From positions 47,161,950-47,225,949 of the forward strand of contig OX465579.1 in NCBI GenBank assembly GCA_950022655.1: a stretch of DNA of 64,000 bases. The letters are read 5' to 3'. This DNA is from Alentia gelatinosa (Eukaryota > Annelida > Polychaeta > Phyllodocida > Polynoidae). Every line of letters begins with the position of its first letter. The stretch's first letter is position 1. Position numbers and translations under genes: made by a program. The notes beneath the pieces were generated by a model. The model was not told the origin of the DNA. It did not search any database and saw only the letters and a program-made list of their open reading frames with translations. Of the stretch, positions 34,919 to 46,350 are shown one piece after another.

Positions 34919-37560
34919 ATGTCCCCTCTTACGTTCTCTGCTCATCGGAGGCATAACTGGCCTGCTGTAAGGACCGAGGCCTTGGGTAACGAGCTGGAAT
35001 GCATATACTGCCAGGTTGTCAAGACTGGCATGCCTAACGTATTGAACACCAGAGTCAAGTTACCAACATTGCTCAATATTGATGCTTGGGAGCATCGCCT
35101 TCTCACCGACAACGACAACCATGAGTTATTTTCATTCATTAAATACAGTTTTCCACTGGGACCGATCAGCCCATCTACAGATACCACTAATCATCCCAGT
35201 GCTACTAATTTCAAAGCCGATGTTGATGCCTTTATCCAGAAGGAGCTCGCCCACAGTGGCTTAGTTTGGCCCTCTACGTCACCTCTTTTTATCGAGTAGG
35301 TCTCATGTCTTGCCATTGATAACTAGATCTAAGCGTGACACTGCTAAAGGGCGAGTCATAACTGGTCTCACCTACCCAGAGGCCAGGTCAGTAAATGCCT
35401 ATATGATAAAGAACGCCACTCTTGGAAAGGTAAGGAGCCACCAGCTCCGGACTGTTGAACACTTTACTAATAAACTCATCAAACAAGACCCTGGGCGCAG
35501 CTATATAGTTTTGATATATCTCGGGCATATACAAACTTCTTTAGCGACCCTCCCGATTGGCCCCTCCTGTGTTCGCCGTGGGACCGCACTACTTCTGTGA
35601 TGTGACAGTAACTTTTGGAAGTAGGGCTTTGCCTAACCACATGCAGCGCATAGCTCAGGCAATCATTGACATGCTGAAGCGATCCGGTGTTACCTCTCGA
35701 ATGTATCTTGACAATCTAATCATTGTTTTAGATAATTGTCAGGCTGCCCAACGTGACTTCAGGATTGCTACGGACCAACTCACGGATTTAATAGTACCCA
35801 AGGCTGTGGAAAAATGCCAGCCCCCATTGCATGTCGTCACATGTCTTGACGTCAAGATCAATACCCGACGGATGGAGGTGTCAGTACCGCAGGCGAAGGT
35901 GAGCGAGATACAAAAGAAAATTGACTATTATATATCCCGGCGGGTCACGCAAAAGCGACAACTTCATAGTCTCTTCGGAGTTCTCCTACATATTTCGAAA
36001 TGTGTTGCCCCTGCACACCTCTTTGTGTCAAGCCTCCTCCAGTCGCTGCAGGAGATTCTACTGCAAGGTAAACTCTGATATGACGTAGGACATAGCATTG
36101 TTCCAGGAATTCCTTCATGGCTGGAACGGTGTTTGCCTCCTTCTGTGGCTCAACCCAGACACACACGTCTACGTGGATGCAAACTTGTCAGGTATAGGCG
36201 CCTCAGATGGTAGCTCCGCTTAAGGTGGCCAGGCTGCCCCATTAGACGATTGTGTCGCGATCATCGCACATCTGGAGGCCGTACACTCCATACTTTCCTC
36301 TTGAGGGAGGATTACGGCTCTCACGGCATGGTCCATTGTGACAACGAAGCCACCGTAAGTGTCCTCCAGGCTGGATGGGGCCGTGACTCTGTCCTCCTGG
36401 AGGGCGCTAGAAGCGCATGGCTGGTTCAGGCAGTCCTAAATGTGAAACTCACCTTTGAATTTGTCCCGGGCAGAGACAATATCTCTCTCTAAGCAGGGCT
36501 CATATGTCAAAGTCCCATCTATCTAATGCATCTAGAATTGTGTACGATTCTGGCATTAAAATTGTTGACCCGTTTACCTACACACTTGATGCAATCGATT
36601 CTCCCGTCTATTCTACATCTGGTGTAGAGATCACTTCAGGAACTCGCTGCTTCACGACAGGAGGAAGCCAGGGCAGCGGGAACACACAAGAACCGTGGAG
36701 CCGCTGTCACGAGGTACCTACACTTCTCCAGCCGCCTGAGGTTGCCACCGTATGCCCCAACGTATCAGCAGATATGTGCCTTTCTCGAGTTCCTTGTCAC
36801 ACAACACCTATCGCCACACACGGTAACGAACATACTGTCCTCTATACAATATCACTTAACTATATCCCTGCAGCACCCAGTTCCACTGCTCAGCATTACA
36901 TGGCAGGCATTGCCTGCCCAAACGACCCTGCTACAGCAGGCATCTTTTTGGGGGAAATAGCAATGTGATGTGATGTATCATGTGATTTAAGTAATTTACC
37001 TTGGTGACTGATCATATTTAGTTAATACCAAATCAAAGGACACTATTGCTCTCATACATTGTCAACATTTCTTTTAAATCAAACAGTTATCTTTTTATCT
37101 ATTGAATTTTGAATATAAGTATTATAGTTGCCTCTAAGATGCTTGGAGGTATCTTCCTGCCGCAGCCAGGGGAATGCCTTGAGGCATCTTCTTGCTGTAG
37201 CCAGGGGAATGCCTGGAGGCATCTTGCTGTTGCTAAAGGTTCAACAGCCTTAACAGTCGTAAGTCGCTTCATTCTGCCCAGTAGATGCCATAATGACGAT
37301 GCTCATCAATATGACAACCACGCGTCAAGACAAACCCATGTTCATGTATCAGCAAACGAGACACCCTATACCTGTCCATGTAGTAAGAGACATATGGGCC
37401 GCAGCACTGATAGGTGTTGGCGAGGACTACAAAAAGTACTCGCTACACTCACTAAAAGAAGTCGGCCGCAACAGCGGTACACATGGCGGGTAACAGTGAG
37501 CTCTGTATTCAGTGATTTGGCGGCTGGGCATCCTTGACCTACAAAACATATATTACAAAC
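34919..37560 (+). mobile_element. degenerate DIRS-like retrotransposon: RT, RNase H, tyrosine recombinase
   Basis: RT N-terminus (34919-35299): WEHRLLTDNDNHELFSFIKY and DVDAFIQKELAHSG. In another frame (35310-35500): LITRSKRDTAKGRVITGLTY and RSVNAYM. Palm (35557-36078): ALPNHMQRIAQAI and the YLDN box, where DD is expected. RNase H (36165-36492) includes HVDANLSGIGAS, VHCDNEATVSVL and FEFVPGRDN. The tyrosine recombinase N-terminal domain (about 36690-36960) contains PPYAPTYQQICAFLEFLV. After an interruption the C-terminal domain (37290-37560) has YSLHSLK and, shifted by one frame, AATAVHMAGNSELCIQ then FGGWASLTYKTYI. RT/RNase H followed by YR is the DIRS order. Several stops and frameshifts, the missing second Asp and a Lys in the HxxR position show that it is dead. 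Confidence 0.85.
37137..37236. repeat. palindromic GATGCC minisatellite inside the recombinase remnant
   Basis: Three units of about 37 bp carry GCCAGGGGAATGCCTTGAGG and variants. Each holds a TGCCT-nn-AGGCA hairpin. They resemble the units at 16.7, 33.9 and 59.4 kb, so they probably belong to another TTAA-type MITE. CTAAAGGTTCAA at the right could be a decayed end. They separate the N- and C-terminal parts of the DIRS-like recombinase. Confidence 0.65.
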
Positions 37561-38471
37561 TACAACCTCATACTGGTTACGAACTCAATTTCAAATTATC
37601 TTAACTGATTCACATTTGTTTGTTTGTTTTCCCTTTACTCATTTACTTCATCCCACCCACCCTCTCCCATCATTTTATTGGCAACGCACCTCCCACAACA
37701 CAACATATCCTCCCCTTCTTGGCCATTATTTATTTATTACCATCATCAAACTACTTCATCAATTTTATCATATGTTATATATCAAAAACAGTTTAATCAC
37801 TTACTATATAAAATCTTATCCATAAAATTATCCAAGTCGACTCTTTCTTCTTATTCTCTCAGAATGGGGGGAGCATTTAGTGATGATATACAATTTCTAA
37901 ATTTGTCAAAAAAGGTTTTAAACTCTACCTTTTCATGGGTGAATAGGTTAAAAATCCACTAAAGTTTGTAAGTATGTAAACCCTGAATAACTGAAATGTG
38001 GCCTACTAACATACTTGACAGCCAGATTTCCTGAGTTGCAAAAGCTCGATTTTGAGCAGGCAGTTTGAATAGCAATGGTCTGTTTCCCCCCGCCCAATAT
38101 GCAAGTGCTACACATGTGTATTGATTTGTAAAGGAGACAGGCGATCATAAATCTGTTAGCTTTTCGATATCTGAAACAGAAGTCAAGAACTGATTGAAAT
38201 AGTTGTTGCCTGTTACAGGCGGCCGGAGCACGTACGGCCGTCATACGACATCAGGTGTGTGTCTTTGTACGCTATAAGCATATTTGGCGGAAGCCTGATG
38301 GAGTCGGACTGCCCGGTTGAACACACCCGTTACTTGAGTCATGACTTTCGGCAGAGTAATTGAATGAAACAAAATTCCCCCGCAATGTATAAAACGGCAT
38401 ATGCAAGACCTGGTAGCCGGAAGGTGTTTGACTGTATAAATGACAATGAAATAATCCATCGGTGCACTTAC
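37561..38471 (-). other. intron 1 remainder of the putative receptor gene
   Basis: AT-rich sequence without a recognisable exon. It is downstream, on the minus strand, of the donor at 38466-38471, so it and probably the DIRS-like element lie in the first intron of the receptor gene. No exon for TM2-TM7 was found further left. Confidence 0.4.
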
Positions 38472-38784
38472 CGACAACACAAAGCACGAATACCGCTGTG
38501 TACAGCAGAATGAAGACAATCCTGATGTATTCAATCTGGAAAGGTCCGAGTCTGTTGTCGTAGAAAGTCCAGGCGGAGTCGTTGGTGAAGGAGTCCCGCT
38601 CTCCATCGAGCAGCTCAGGTAGCGAGGAATTGCTCACGTCCATGTTCGCTGCGGTGGTCGGCGTGATGAGCAACTCGCCCTGAGAGTCAGTGTCCCATAT
38701 CCCGCTGGTGATGGGGTAGGAAATGGCGGCCTGTGAGCCGCTCGCGTCCGGGGAGAGTGAACTGCTCAGGGGTAGGTTACTCAT
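38472..38784 (-). CDS. putative class A GPCR, first coding exon (partial)
   Basis: An ATG at 38784 opens 104 codons plus one base and ends at a strong GTAAGT donor (38471-38466). Residues 1-83 are a Ser/Thr/Asp-rich extracellular-type segment with N-glycosylation sequons at N52 (NSS) and N68 (NDS) and no signal peptide. Residues 87-105 (IRIVFILLYTAVFVLCVVG) form one transmembrane helix. Many peptide-type rhodopsin-family receptors end TM1 with such a V-x-G-N motif, and the conserved Asn would be encoded by the next exon. A phase-1 intron here suits that layout. The remaining helices are not recognisable in the window, so the ligand class cannot be named. A single-pass membrane protein is the main alternative. 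Confidence 0.6.
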
Positions 38785-41700
38785 CGTAGCTGAATGAAGA
38801 CCTCGTGAGAATATATATGCGTGAGTACCTCCACCTGTCTGCCGCCTGAAGAGCCGTCAAAGCTGGATTCCCTCCGCACACTGAACTAGAGCTCTAAGAT
38901 GCTCGAATTGCTGGATACAATTAATTATTTAACTATGAGAAAGCGCTAGTGTAAAGAGATATTGACTAAAGCGGAGAGAGAGAGCTTTGTAGTGAAAGCA
39001 GTGTGAGGATAAGCCGATATGGTTGTCCTCCCTGTGAGACAGACCCCTCGAGCACAAGTCGCATCAACGGAACTGCTCAGAGCTGCTCGGAGCAACTGAC
39101 AACATTGCCACCGTGTGGTCGTGTGGGAGCAGCTCGTTGCGTTCAGGTGGCCTACCCGCCCACCGTCTCACGTCAGACCGCCGCTGACCACTGACGGTAC
39201 CCGCCCAACCTGGCCCCCGCTCACCCTCCGGTTGTACTTTATTTCTATTGACTGCCATCTCATGCGATACGACACTCCGAACCGAAAGTGATCGCCTTCT
39301 ACTGTGAGCCTGTTGAACCATTCGCTCCCGATAAACACTGTAATGAGATATATCCCAATATTATATTTGTTTCAATCTAGCGGTTATCTTTGTGGGAACA
39401 CAACATTTTTATCCTCAATGGCGGGAACATTGGGGAGAATTGTTTGTTATATTAAGGGTCACCAACGCGTTCACCGAAACGGAAACCATAAAAGTGAAAA
39501 GAGTGTAGGATACTATGCACCTTTGAGGGACGTTAATCCAGGAGTAGATTAGATGGCTTAGATCGCTATTTAATCGGCTTATAAGCCTATGTCAGTATGT
39601 GCGTCGGGAAAACTAAAAGCATCTTCTCATAAGTGAAACCCCTCACTCAGCAGTCATATTCTAAATAGAATGCACCGGGAGTGATGCTAGATTGAAGCGT
39701 AATAAAGGACACATATCACTCAATACCTTTATCCTTATCTCATTAGGACTAGCATTAGCACATGACACAACGTCACGTGACTCTCAGGATTCCTGGCATC
39801 CTCCACTCAGCCGTCTATCATCATGACTCAACTATAGATGTATATTTATCATTTTTGAATGCTAACTCTACTACCTACATAGCAGGAACTTTTCAGTTTA
39901 CGTATTATAATTTCCTGGGGCGGAAAAAAGGTCGTCCTATTTAGCGTCGTATTTACGCCTGATTATGTTCACATAGATAATAAGCCTGTGCTGGGCCAGT
40001 TTGCACCATTTACACGCAAGTACATTGAACCATTAGCAAACACAACCTATATGCACATCTATGCTAGCGTAATTATCAAAACAAAAAAAAAAAATTTCCC
40101 CTGTGCTACCACTGTAAGGTTCTTGGATAACTGTTATCATAGTCGCAAATGTTATAAATTAAATTAGGAATATCTCCCCTATTTATTTGTATACGTGTTA
40201 GATGTAAATATCTGTGATTTTCTCAGCGATACGTTGTCAATGACAGCCGAATAAATACACTTAATTCCAATATAGTTACGTTTCATACCTCGTGATCTCA
40301 TATTGTGTGTAATGTGCCTTAAAGATGTCACGAGTGAATGAGCCAGATATATTCATTCATGGTAAATTGAGAGAGGGAAAAGTCACATTCCAAGTAACAC
40401 GACCCTCGAGGCTCCTGTTTCTCGACAAGAGACATCAAAGTCATTGCGAACAGACAGATAATCAATTTTGTATTATAATCTGACCGTTCCCTAAGGTATA
40501 TATGAGCGCCAATTCCGTTGTACGTCTGGTGCCTTACTCCGACTGTGTTAAATCATAACTAACTTTTCCATTTCCACAATGAAGATGAAGGATCAAATGA
40601 CCCAACACAGAGCATATCTATAGTGGACCTAATACGTTGTCTAGCGGTTCAATGGTAAGAATCTGAGCATCGTAATGTACCCCAAAGCAATTGCTTTATC
40701 CTGAAACCAATTGTTTTAAACTACTAAATCCATAAACACTATGAGTGATCTGTTAACTTTTAGTGATCTGAGTATATTTTCTAAACGTCTAATGATGCCT
40801 GACGATGACCGTGATAAACAAGCTATAGCTCGAAATCATTTTCTATATAAAGGTAGACTTCTTATATTCAAACGGATGCTACATCAAGCATCATCAGATC
40901 ACTGATTGTGTCCAACGCCATTTGTTAAATACCATTTCCATTAATGATAGCCCTCACAAACGGCCAGCTAGTAAATATATCCTTGATGGTTATCAGAGTT
41001 GAGGACAGAAATCCATAAGTCTTCCTGCGACGGACGGGCAATTTACATCCTTAGTTACTCTTGTGTCGATGAAATGCCGCCGGCAATAGAGGTAGGAAAG
41101 GGAGGTACCATGACCATCGCTTCTCCCTGCCAATACACGTCTGACCTGAATTCCGTTTCCCTTCCAACAGTAGATCTTGGTGGTCCCCCAAATAATAAGG
41201 GCATTCCAACGGCTCTCTATAAAACCTCCGGCACAGAGGTTAATTCCCTTATATCGCCTGCCTTCAATTGAAGGGCTATGCTTTTAACAAAATAAATGAG
41301 TTGAAAGGTACAAGATGAAAAACCTAAATTGCTTTTTATATTGCATTTGGTGCTTTCTGATATTTCCTTCGCTTGAAAGCAAGGTGATAAAAAAAATCCT
41401 CTGAAAATATTTTCATATTTCCTGATAACTTGTCGCCTTTATGCAGTAACATTGAAGTACACGCACTTTCCGACCCTGTCTTCTATGGGACAACCGCAAA
41501 TATGGAAAGGTTATCTATGTATATCAGTAAACCTTTTTCCCAAACGAAAATGAAAAAAATTACAAAACAGCTCCCACATAAATTATGACCATTCGATTTA
41601 GTGCCAGAGGACCGACTATGTCGATATTGATCTTGACCTTGAAACCCAAATATAGTATGAGCATGTGATACCATCTTGTATAGGCACGGTGGCACTGCCC

Positions 41701-41842
41701 GCCAATAACCTCAGGCGGTGGTTGCATCGAGTTGTCATGCATCAGAAACTTGCCCATGATTAAGCCGACGTACCTTTTACCTGATTTCCCATTTCCACGC
41801 TGGTCTCCAAAAGAATATTGCTTCCACTCGGGAACTAGGCGA
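38785..41842. other. gene-free stretch, upstream of the putative receptor
   Basis: The 38785-39330 part is GC-richer and may hold the receptor's promoter and 5' UTR. A TATATAT run at about 38809-38817 lies too close to the ATG to be assigned. The rest is AT-rich with chance frames only. Confidence 0.4.
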
Positions 41843-42015
41843 TCATTGAATAATCTAGGCTCCTGCATGAAACCATTTTCTGTACCTCGTACAAGGGTTT
41901 GTTCGCTAGGACAGTCTAGCCATCAATAAGGTCGTCCATAAGTGTTAGATAAAGTTGACCCACATCGTCCCTGGGTCTCTTGGCGCACATAAAAGGGCTT
42001 AGATTATTCAACGAC
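41843..42015. mobile_element. MITE family 3, copy b
   Basis: TTGAATAATCTAGGCTCCTG at the left is answered at the right by GGGCTTAGATTATTCAA. The interior contains TACCTCGTACAA and GTCCCTGGGTCTCT, matching the 12990-13210 copy in inverted orientation. Confidence 0.7.
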
Positions 42016-42022
42016 ACCACAA

Positions 42023-42304
42023 GGGGCTGTTGAATAAAGTTTGTTCGTAGCTTCTGGTGCTGGTGCTGGACAATATGATAACTCCAATGATAAACGACAT
42101 CCTGGACATTTTTTAAACTCAGTTTTGTATGACAAAATAGAAGATATTTTCTATATGAACGTATTTGTATATATCCCTTGTAAGAGCTTTAAGTTGCTCA
42201 ATCGTCAAAAAATCTCATGTTTACAATACATTAAAAAAAACCACTATGGCCAAAAAGACAATTCTAAGATACTTTTTTGACGTTCGTAGTTTATTCAACG
42301 GCCC
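42023..42304. mobile_element. MITE with GGGGCTGTTGAATAAA ends
   Basis: The left end GGGGCTGTTGAATAAAG continues to TTTGTTCGTAG. The right end GTTCGTAGTTTATTCAACGG plus CCCC is the inverted counterpart. The 282 bp element has no coding frame and lies directly beside MITE 3 copy b, whose terminal GTTGAATAAT-like words are related. Confidence 0.7.
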
Positions 42305-43400
42305 CATGGGTCCGTTGAAAACATTTGGGTGTAGCGGTCGAATCGACCAAGGATAATGCCAGCAATCCAAGAGATATTTGAGGAGACCATTCACGTTTAA
42401 CAACCCCTGTCCCCCGCTGCTATAACACGTCGGTCGTTTAGACAGGTTCAGCATTGCTTGCGAGACAGTGCATGAAAAATCCTTAAATGCATTACAAAAA
42501 GAAATTACCAGAAAGAAAGATAACAAATTTGCCTTTGGATTCGGTACTAGAATAGGGTTCTAGGTAAAGTGGATTAAGAGGCATTAATGAAAATGGATAT
42601 TCATTATGGGTGTTGTCAACAATTCCCAGTATACCCTATCTGAACCATATTAGAGAGGCTAAGCCACTATCCTTCTACTGTTACAGATTTTTAATCATGA
42701 CTGTATTTGAATTATCCGCTATTTCCAGATACTGGTAATGTGAGATGGTCGACCTCCATTTATATTTCATGTTCCTTTGTTCCATCATTCTGGTATTGCC
42801 TGTAGCTAATTCAATACCATACTACAAATAACCGTTGTTTTCTACCAATCAAAATCGACGAGCACATAGAATTAGTGACGAGTACCATTGTTTCCGTGGC
42901 TCCAGATAAAAGCTTCGCCATATTAACGTGAAGTGCACGTGATAATGCAGTCAACCTGCCCTAGTGTCAGGCAGCTTGGAGCTTGCCTTTTCTTATTCTC
43001 CATAGAAAATAGTGCAAAACATAATCCTGGGAACAGCTTGTATCATCTATAAAATCTAAATGCTTCCGCAGGCTTCACCCCTGGACCTCACCGAGGGGTT
43101 TTGTCACTCAACCCCTATGTCAGTTATATAACCTGAAAAGACTATCTAATCTATAAAAGCCAAATACTTCCGGAGGCCACCCCCCCCCCTCCCCCCGGCC
43201 CCCGCCATCCCTGGACCCCAAATCAGGCTCTTTCCCCTAGACTTCTCGCAATCCTCTGGGGTAGTATCGGGGGTGTAACCCCCTCCTTAAACATAATATT
43301 GGATATGAATTGTATAAGATCTGAAAACCAAACTGTTTCTTGGGATATACCTCCAGGGCCGTTGCTACTGAACCCCTTTCAAGATTCCCCGATAGCATCA
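42305..43400. other. gene-free stretch
   Basis: A C-rich run lies near 43181-43206. No gene or repeat pair was recognised. Confidence 0.45.
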
Positions 43401-43675
43401 GGGACCTGTTTCACTAGTTTCATGACAAAAGTGTTAGACAGACATGAAAAGTGACGAGGACATAGAATGTGACATAATGTGACAATATCATAAACTTGAA
43501 ATGATATGTGACTCCTGTGATGTGTAGATTTGTCTAATTCTTATGAAACCAGACACATCGTGTTTGGGGTCTGTCTTTTCTTAAGGGCAGCTACTTGTGT
43601 TCTCACGAAACTAGACGACCCCAATCTGTCGGTATGGTGTCACAGACATATCACGAAACTAGTGAAACAGGTCCC
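43401..43675. mobile_element. MITE family 2, copy c (fullest copy)
   Basis: The ends are GGGACCTGTTTCACTAGTTT and ACGAAACTAGTGAAACAGGT followed by CCC. The interior includes GTGTTTGGGGTCTGTCTTTT and GGGCAGCTACTTGTGTT, also found at 30815-30860. The length is 275 bp. Confidence 0.8.
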
Positions 43676-44249
43676 TGGTGTGTAACCCCCATCCCTCAAA
43701 CAAAGACCTGGATGCAGCTTGTATAATCTATAAATTTCAAGTGCTCCCAGGGGTTTCGCTCCCTGGACACTTTGCCCATCGTCCAAAGTAGTCCCCTGAT
43801 AATGAGGTCAAATCATCAAGCACTTCGAAATATTTTTCTTTAATGCCTAGCTTACGTTAGTGATTTAGAAACAGACCTGATAATCTCATTCATCATACAA
43901 AATTATAAAACGTTTTGCATGCTTTTAAAAACAGGGACAAATAGCAAACTTTATAAGCTGGCTTAAGTCTTTACTGAATTGCCACCATGCTTGAGAGTAA
44001 CGTTGTTTTTTTGCGTAATCTGGAACTACATATGTCTTGCAATTTACTTTCTATTTCAATAAACTTGTTATTAACCGTGTAGGTTGATAATAAATACACC
44101 AACGATGGAGTATGTGCACGAGTAGCAGTAATCTCCTAGTAATTGACGATGTAATATCCTTGCTGTCGCTCGGATATTTCTACATGTCAATTACTTGGCG
44201 GTCACGGCCACTCTTACACAAAACCAGTCATTAGTGTGTATGTAATCCT

Positions 44250-44400
44250 GGGACCTGTTTCACTAGTTTGGGAGTAAAAGAGAATAGCCACCACAATAGC
44301 GAGAGCAATCAGCGGCACTAACAGTAGATGTCTCGTTTCAGAAGTGGTGTCGCTGTTGAGATCCCGGTGTCGTTCGCTATGGTAGCATGACGAACTAGAC
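44250..44400. mobile_element. MITE family 2, partial copy d
   Basis: The left end GGGACCTGTTTCACTAGTTT is intact. The interior diverges (GTGGTGTCGCTGTTGAGATC resembles the TTGGTGCCGCTGTTGATATC of copy b), and the right end is decayed to GACGAACTAGAC. Confidence 0.55.
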
Positions 44401-44842
44401 ATTAAATAAATCTATATCTAATTAATAAATCCATAATCCCAAATTATTCCTCGTGTTTTTCCAAACATTTCAGTTTTTATTTGACGTCTCTACATGCATT
44501 TCGAACTGAGTTACAATGCCCAACACTATAGCTCTTGTTTGAAAGACCAGTAAGTGATACCTTAGGGTCGAGAGCTGCAGTAGGTAAGTGTGTGTGAACG
44601 GACTGAGTGGTGCAGTGAATGCAGTTCTTGGATTGAATAGTATAAAAGTTCTCACAAAGTAGTTGATTACTATAGAATTATGAAAATCAATATATAGTTA
44701 AAACATCTTTGGTATAATTCTTTTCGTTAGTCCGGGGTTACCAGATTTTGGGAGAAAAAAAGAATTGATTTAAAACTTTTGTTATGATCAGTACGAAAGG
44801 GTAGACCCTCTTGCAAGCAGTGGCACCACAGTGGCAGCGAGA

Positions 44843-45007
44843 GCTCACTAACTTTTGAAACTTTTGAAACGGGTACTACAACTGTTAGTACCACATTGAT
44901 TTAAAGTACTGCTCGCTGTTGCCATCCTCTCCTATTGGAACACGAAGTGCCGCTATTTGGTTAGTGAGAGCAATCGAGAGAGTTTTTCAACTATTGATAC
45001 AGCTACC
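44843..45007. mobile_element. MITE family 1, decayed copy c
   Basis: AACTTTTGAAAC at the left and TATTGATACAGCTACC at the right are eroded forms of the family 1 ends. The interior has GCTCGCTGTTGCC and GAAGTGCCGCT as in the other copies. Confidence 0.5.
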
Positions 45008-45478
45008 TGTGCTCTCTCCGAGTAGACTTTTGATATATGAGCTATTTCACTTGATTATTGCTTCGGTGTGAGATATCATTATGAAATGATAGCCCACATA
45101 CTCATCATATTTTAGAGTCTGGTGGTAGACCGCTAAGCGCAATCTTTCGAATCTTACCCAATGAATATTTTAATTATAAATATAACCAAATTTAATTTTT
45201 TTAGTTCAAATTGTAGTTATCATTCAATTTCATTTATTGACACAACTGGAGATACCATCACATCTAGGCGATCGGCAACAATAAATAAACGTAATTAGAA
45301 GATATACATACAAGTCAAACGAGGATAAATCTCGTTTTCGTCTTTAAAAAGAAACAGGTGAGCAGATTACCACGGAATGAGCATTTAAACATGTGGGCGT
45401 CACCAAGTAACCTATGGTAACCGCATCAGCAACCGGGTAACCTGGAAGAGTTATATAGAACTGCATCGAGAATCGTAT

Positions 45479-45803
45479 AAATAGACAATACTCCACGAGT
45501 TTGGATGGGCCGCAATCGTCATGGAGGCGAAGCCGAGTGACGATTACGGCCCATTCAAACGAGTGGAGTTGTGTCTATTTATGATTCGGGTGCGGTTCTG
45601 GATTTATCTCACCCCTTTTTATCAAATTAAATATCATCAAACTATCACAATAATTAGGAAAGACTTAGCGAATCCATATGACGTCATCTCAAATTCACTA
45701 CGCCACGGCCGTGGCGTAGTGTTGTCACTTTACGGGGGTGATCGTTGATTTTTTTTTCCTAATGTTATTCCTATGGCTAAACTTGTACCAGGGGTGAGAT
45801 AAA
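45479..45803 (+). mobile_element. modular palindromic unit F
   Basis: The hairpin has outer arms AATAGACAATACTCCACGAG and, at 45559-45581, CGAGTGGAGTTGTGTCTATT. The inner stem is TTGGATGGGCCGCAATCGTC with its complement, around the core GGAGGCGAAGCCGAGTG. The left box TTTATCTCACCCC is at 45603-45615 and the inverted right box GGGGTGAGATAAA at 45791-45803, preceded by CCTATGGCTAAACTTGTACC. Between the boxes is a perfect 26 bp palindrome (CACTACGCCACGG plus complement) at 45696-45721. The box sequence differs from unit A but keeps the same pattern. Confidence 0.75.
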
Positions 45804-46039
45804 GGGTATGACGCCAGACAACAAAGCAGGAACTGCAGTGAATAAATGTGAGTGAAGTATTTGTTATTATTATACCTATAGGCGAATGTCTACTTTTACA
45901 GACCAGTAGTACAGATTCCGTTCGTCACTGAGTGACGAAAGAATATTCACACGTCCCTCTATACCACGTGACCACTCATTCTGCTATTTAGTGAGTTGTA
46001 GTATGGCATTCTTAATTAATTCTATGTATATGATAATAA

Positions 46040-46187
46040 AGAGACACAGTGAGTGTGAGTGAATTCCATCTGTTCCTCGACATTCTGGTCTGAAATACTC
46101 ACCTCGTTCTTTGAACTTGGTGAGTACTTCTGATCAAAATATCTCTTCCCGGAACAGATTCCATTCAGTCACACTCACTATGTCTCT
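46040..46187. repeat. palindromic repeat with GAGTGTGAGTGAATTCC arms
   Basis: The left arm, AGAGACACAGTGAGTGTGAG plus TGAATTCCATCTGTTCC, is matched by an inverted right arm, GGAACAGATTCCATTCAGTC plus ACACTCACTATGTCTCT. Half copies lie near 20860 and 28790. It is probably a fold-back MITE. Confidence 0.75.
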
Positions 46188-46350
46188 ATATATTGATTAT
46201 ATCTATATAATCATGGTTATATAATGAAAATAATAATAATAATAATTGTACCATCCATTCGTTTGTACCAGTAACACCAAACTTCTTTGATAAATGTTAT
46301 ATGGAGTGTTCTCTACTGAAGCTGGCTCTTTCAAGGGTATGTCGGGACCC

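Noticed and set aside
40638..40690. GTCTAGCGGTTCAATGGTAAG, like a tRNA 5' half
   Set aside because: It does not fold into a cloverleaf and has no GGTTC-type T arm.
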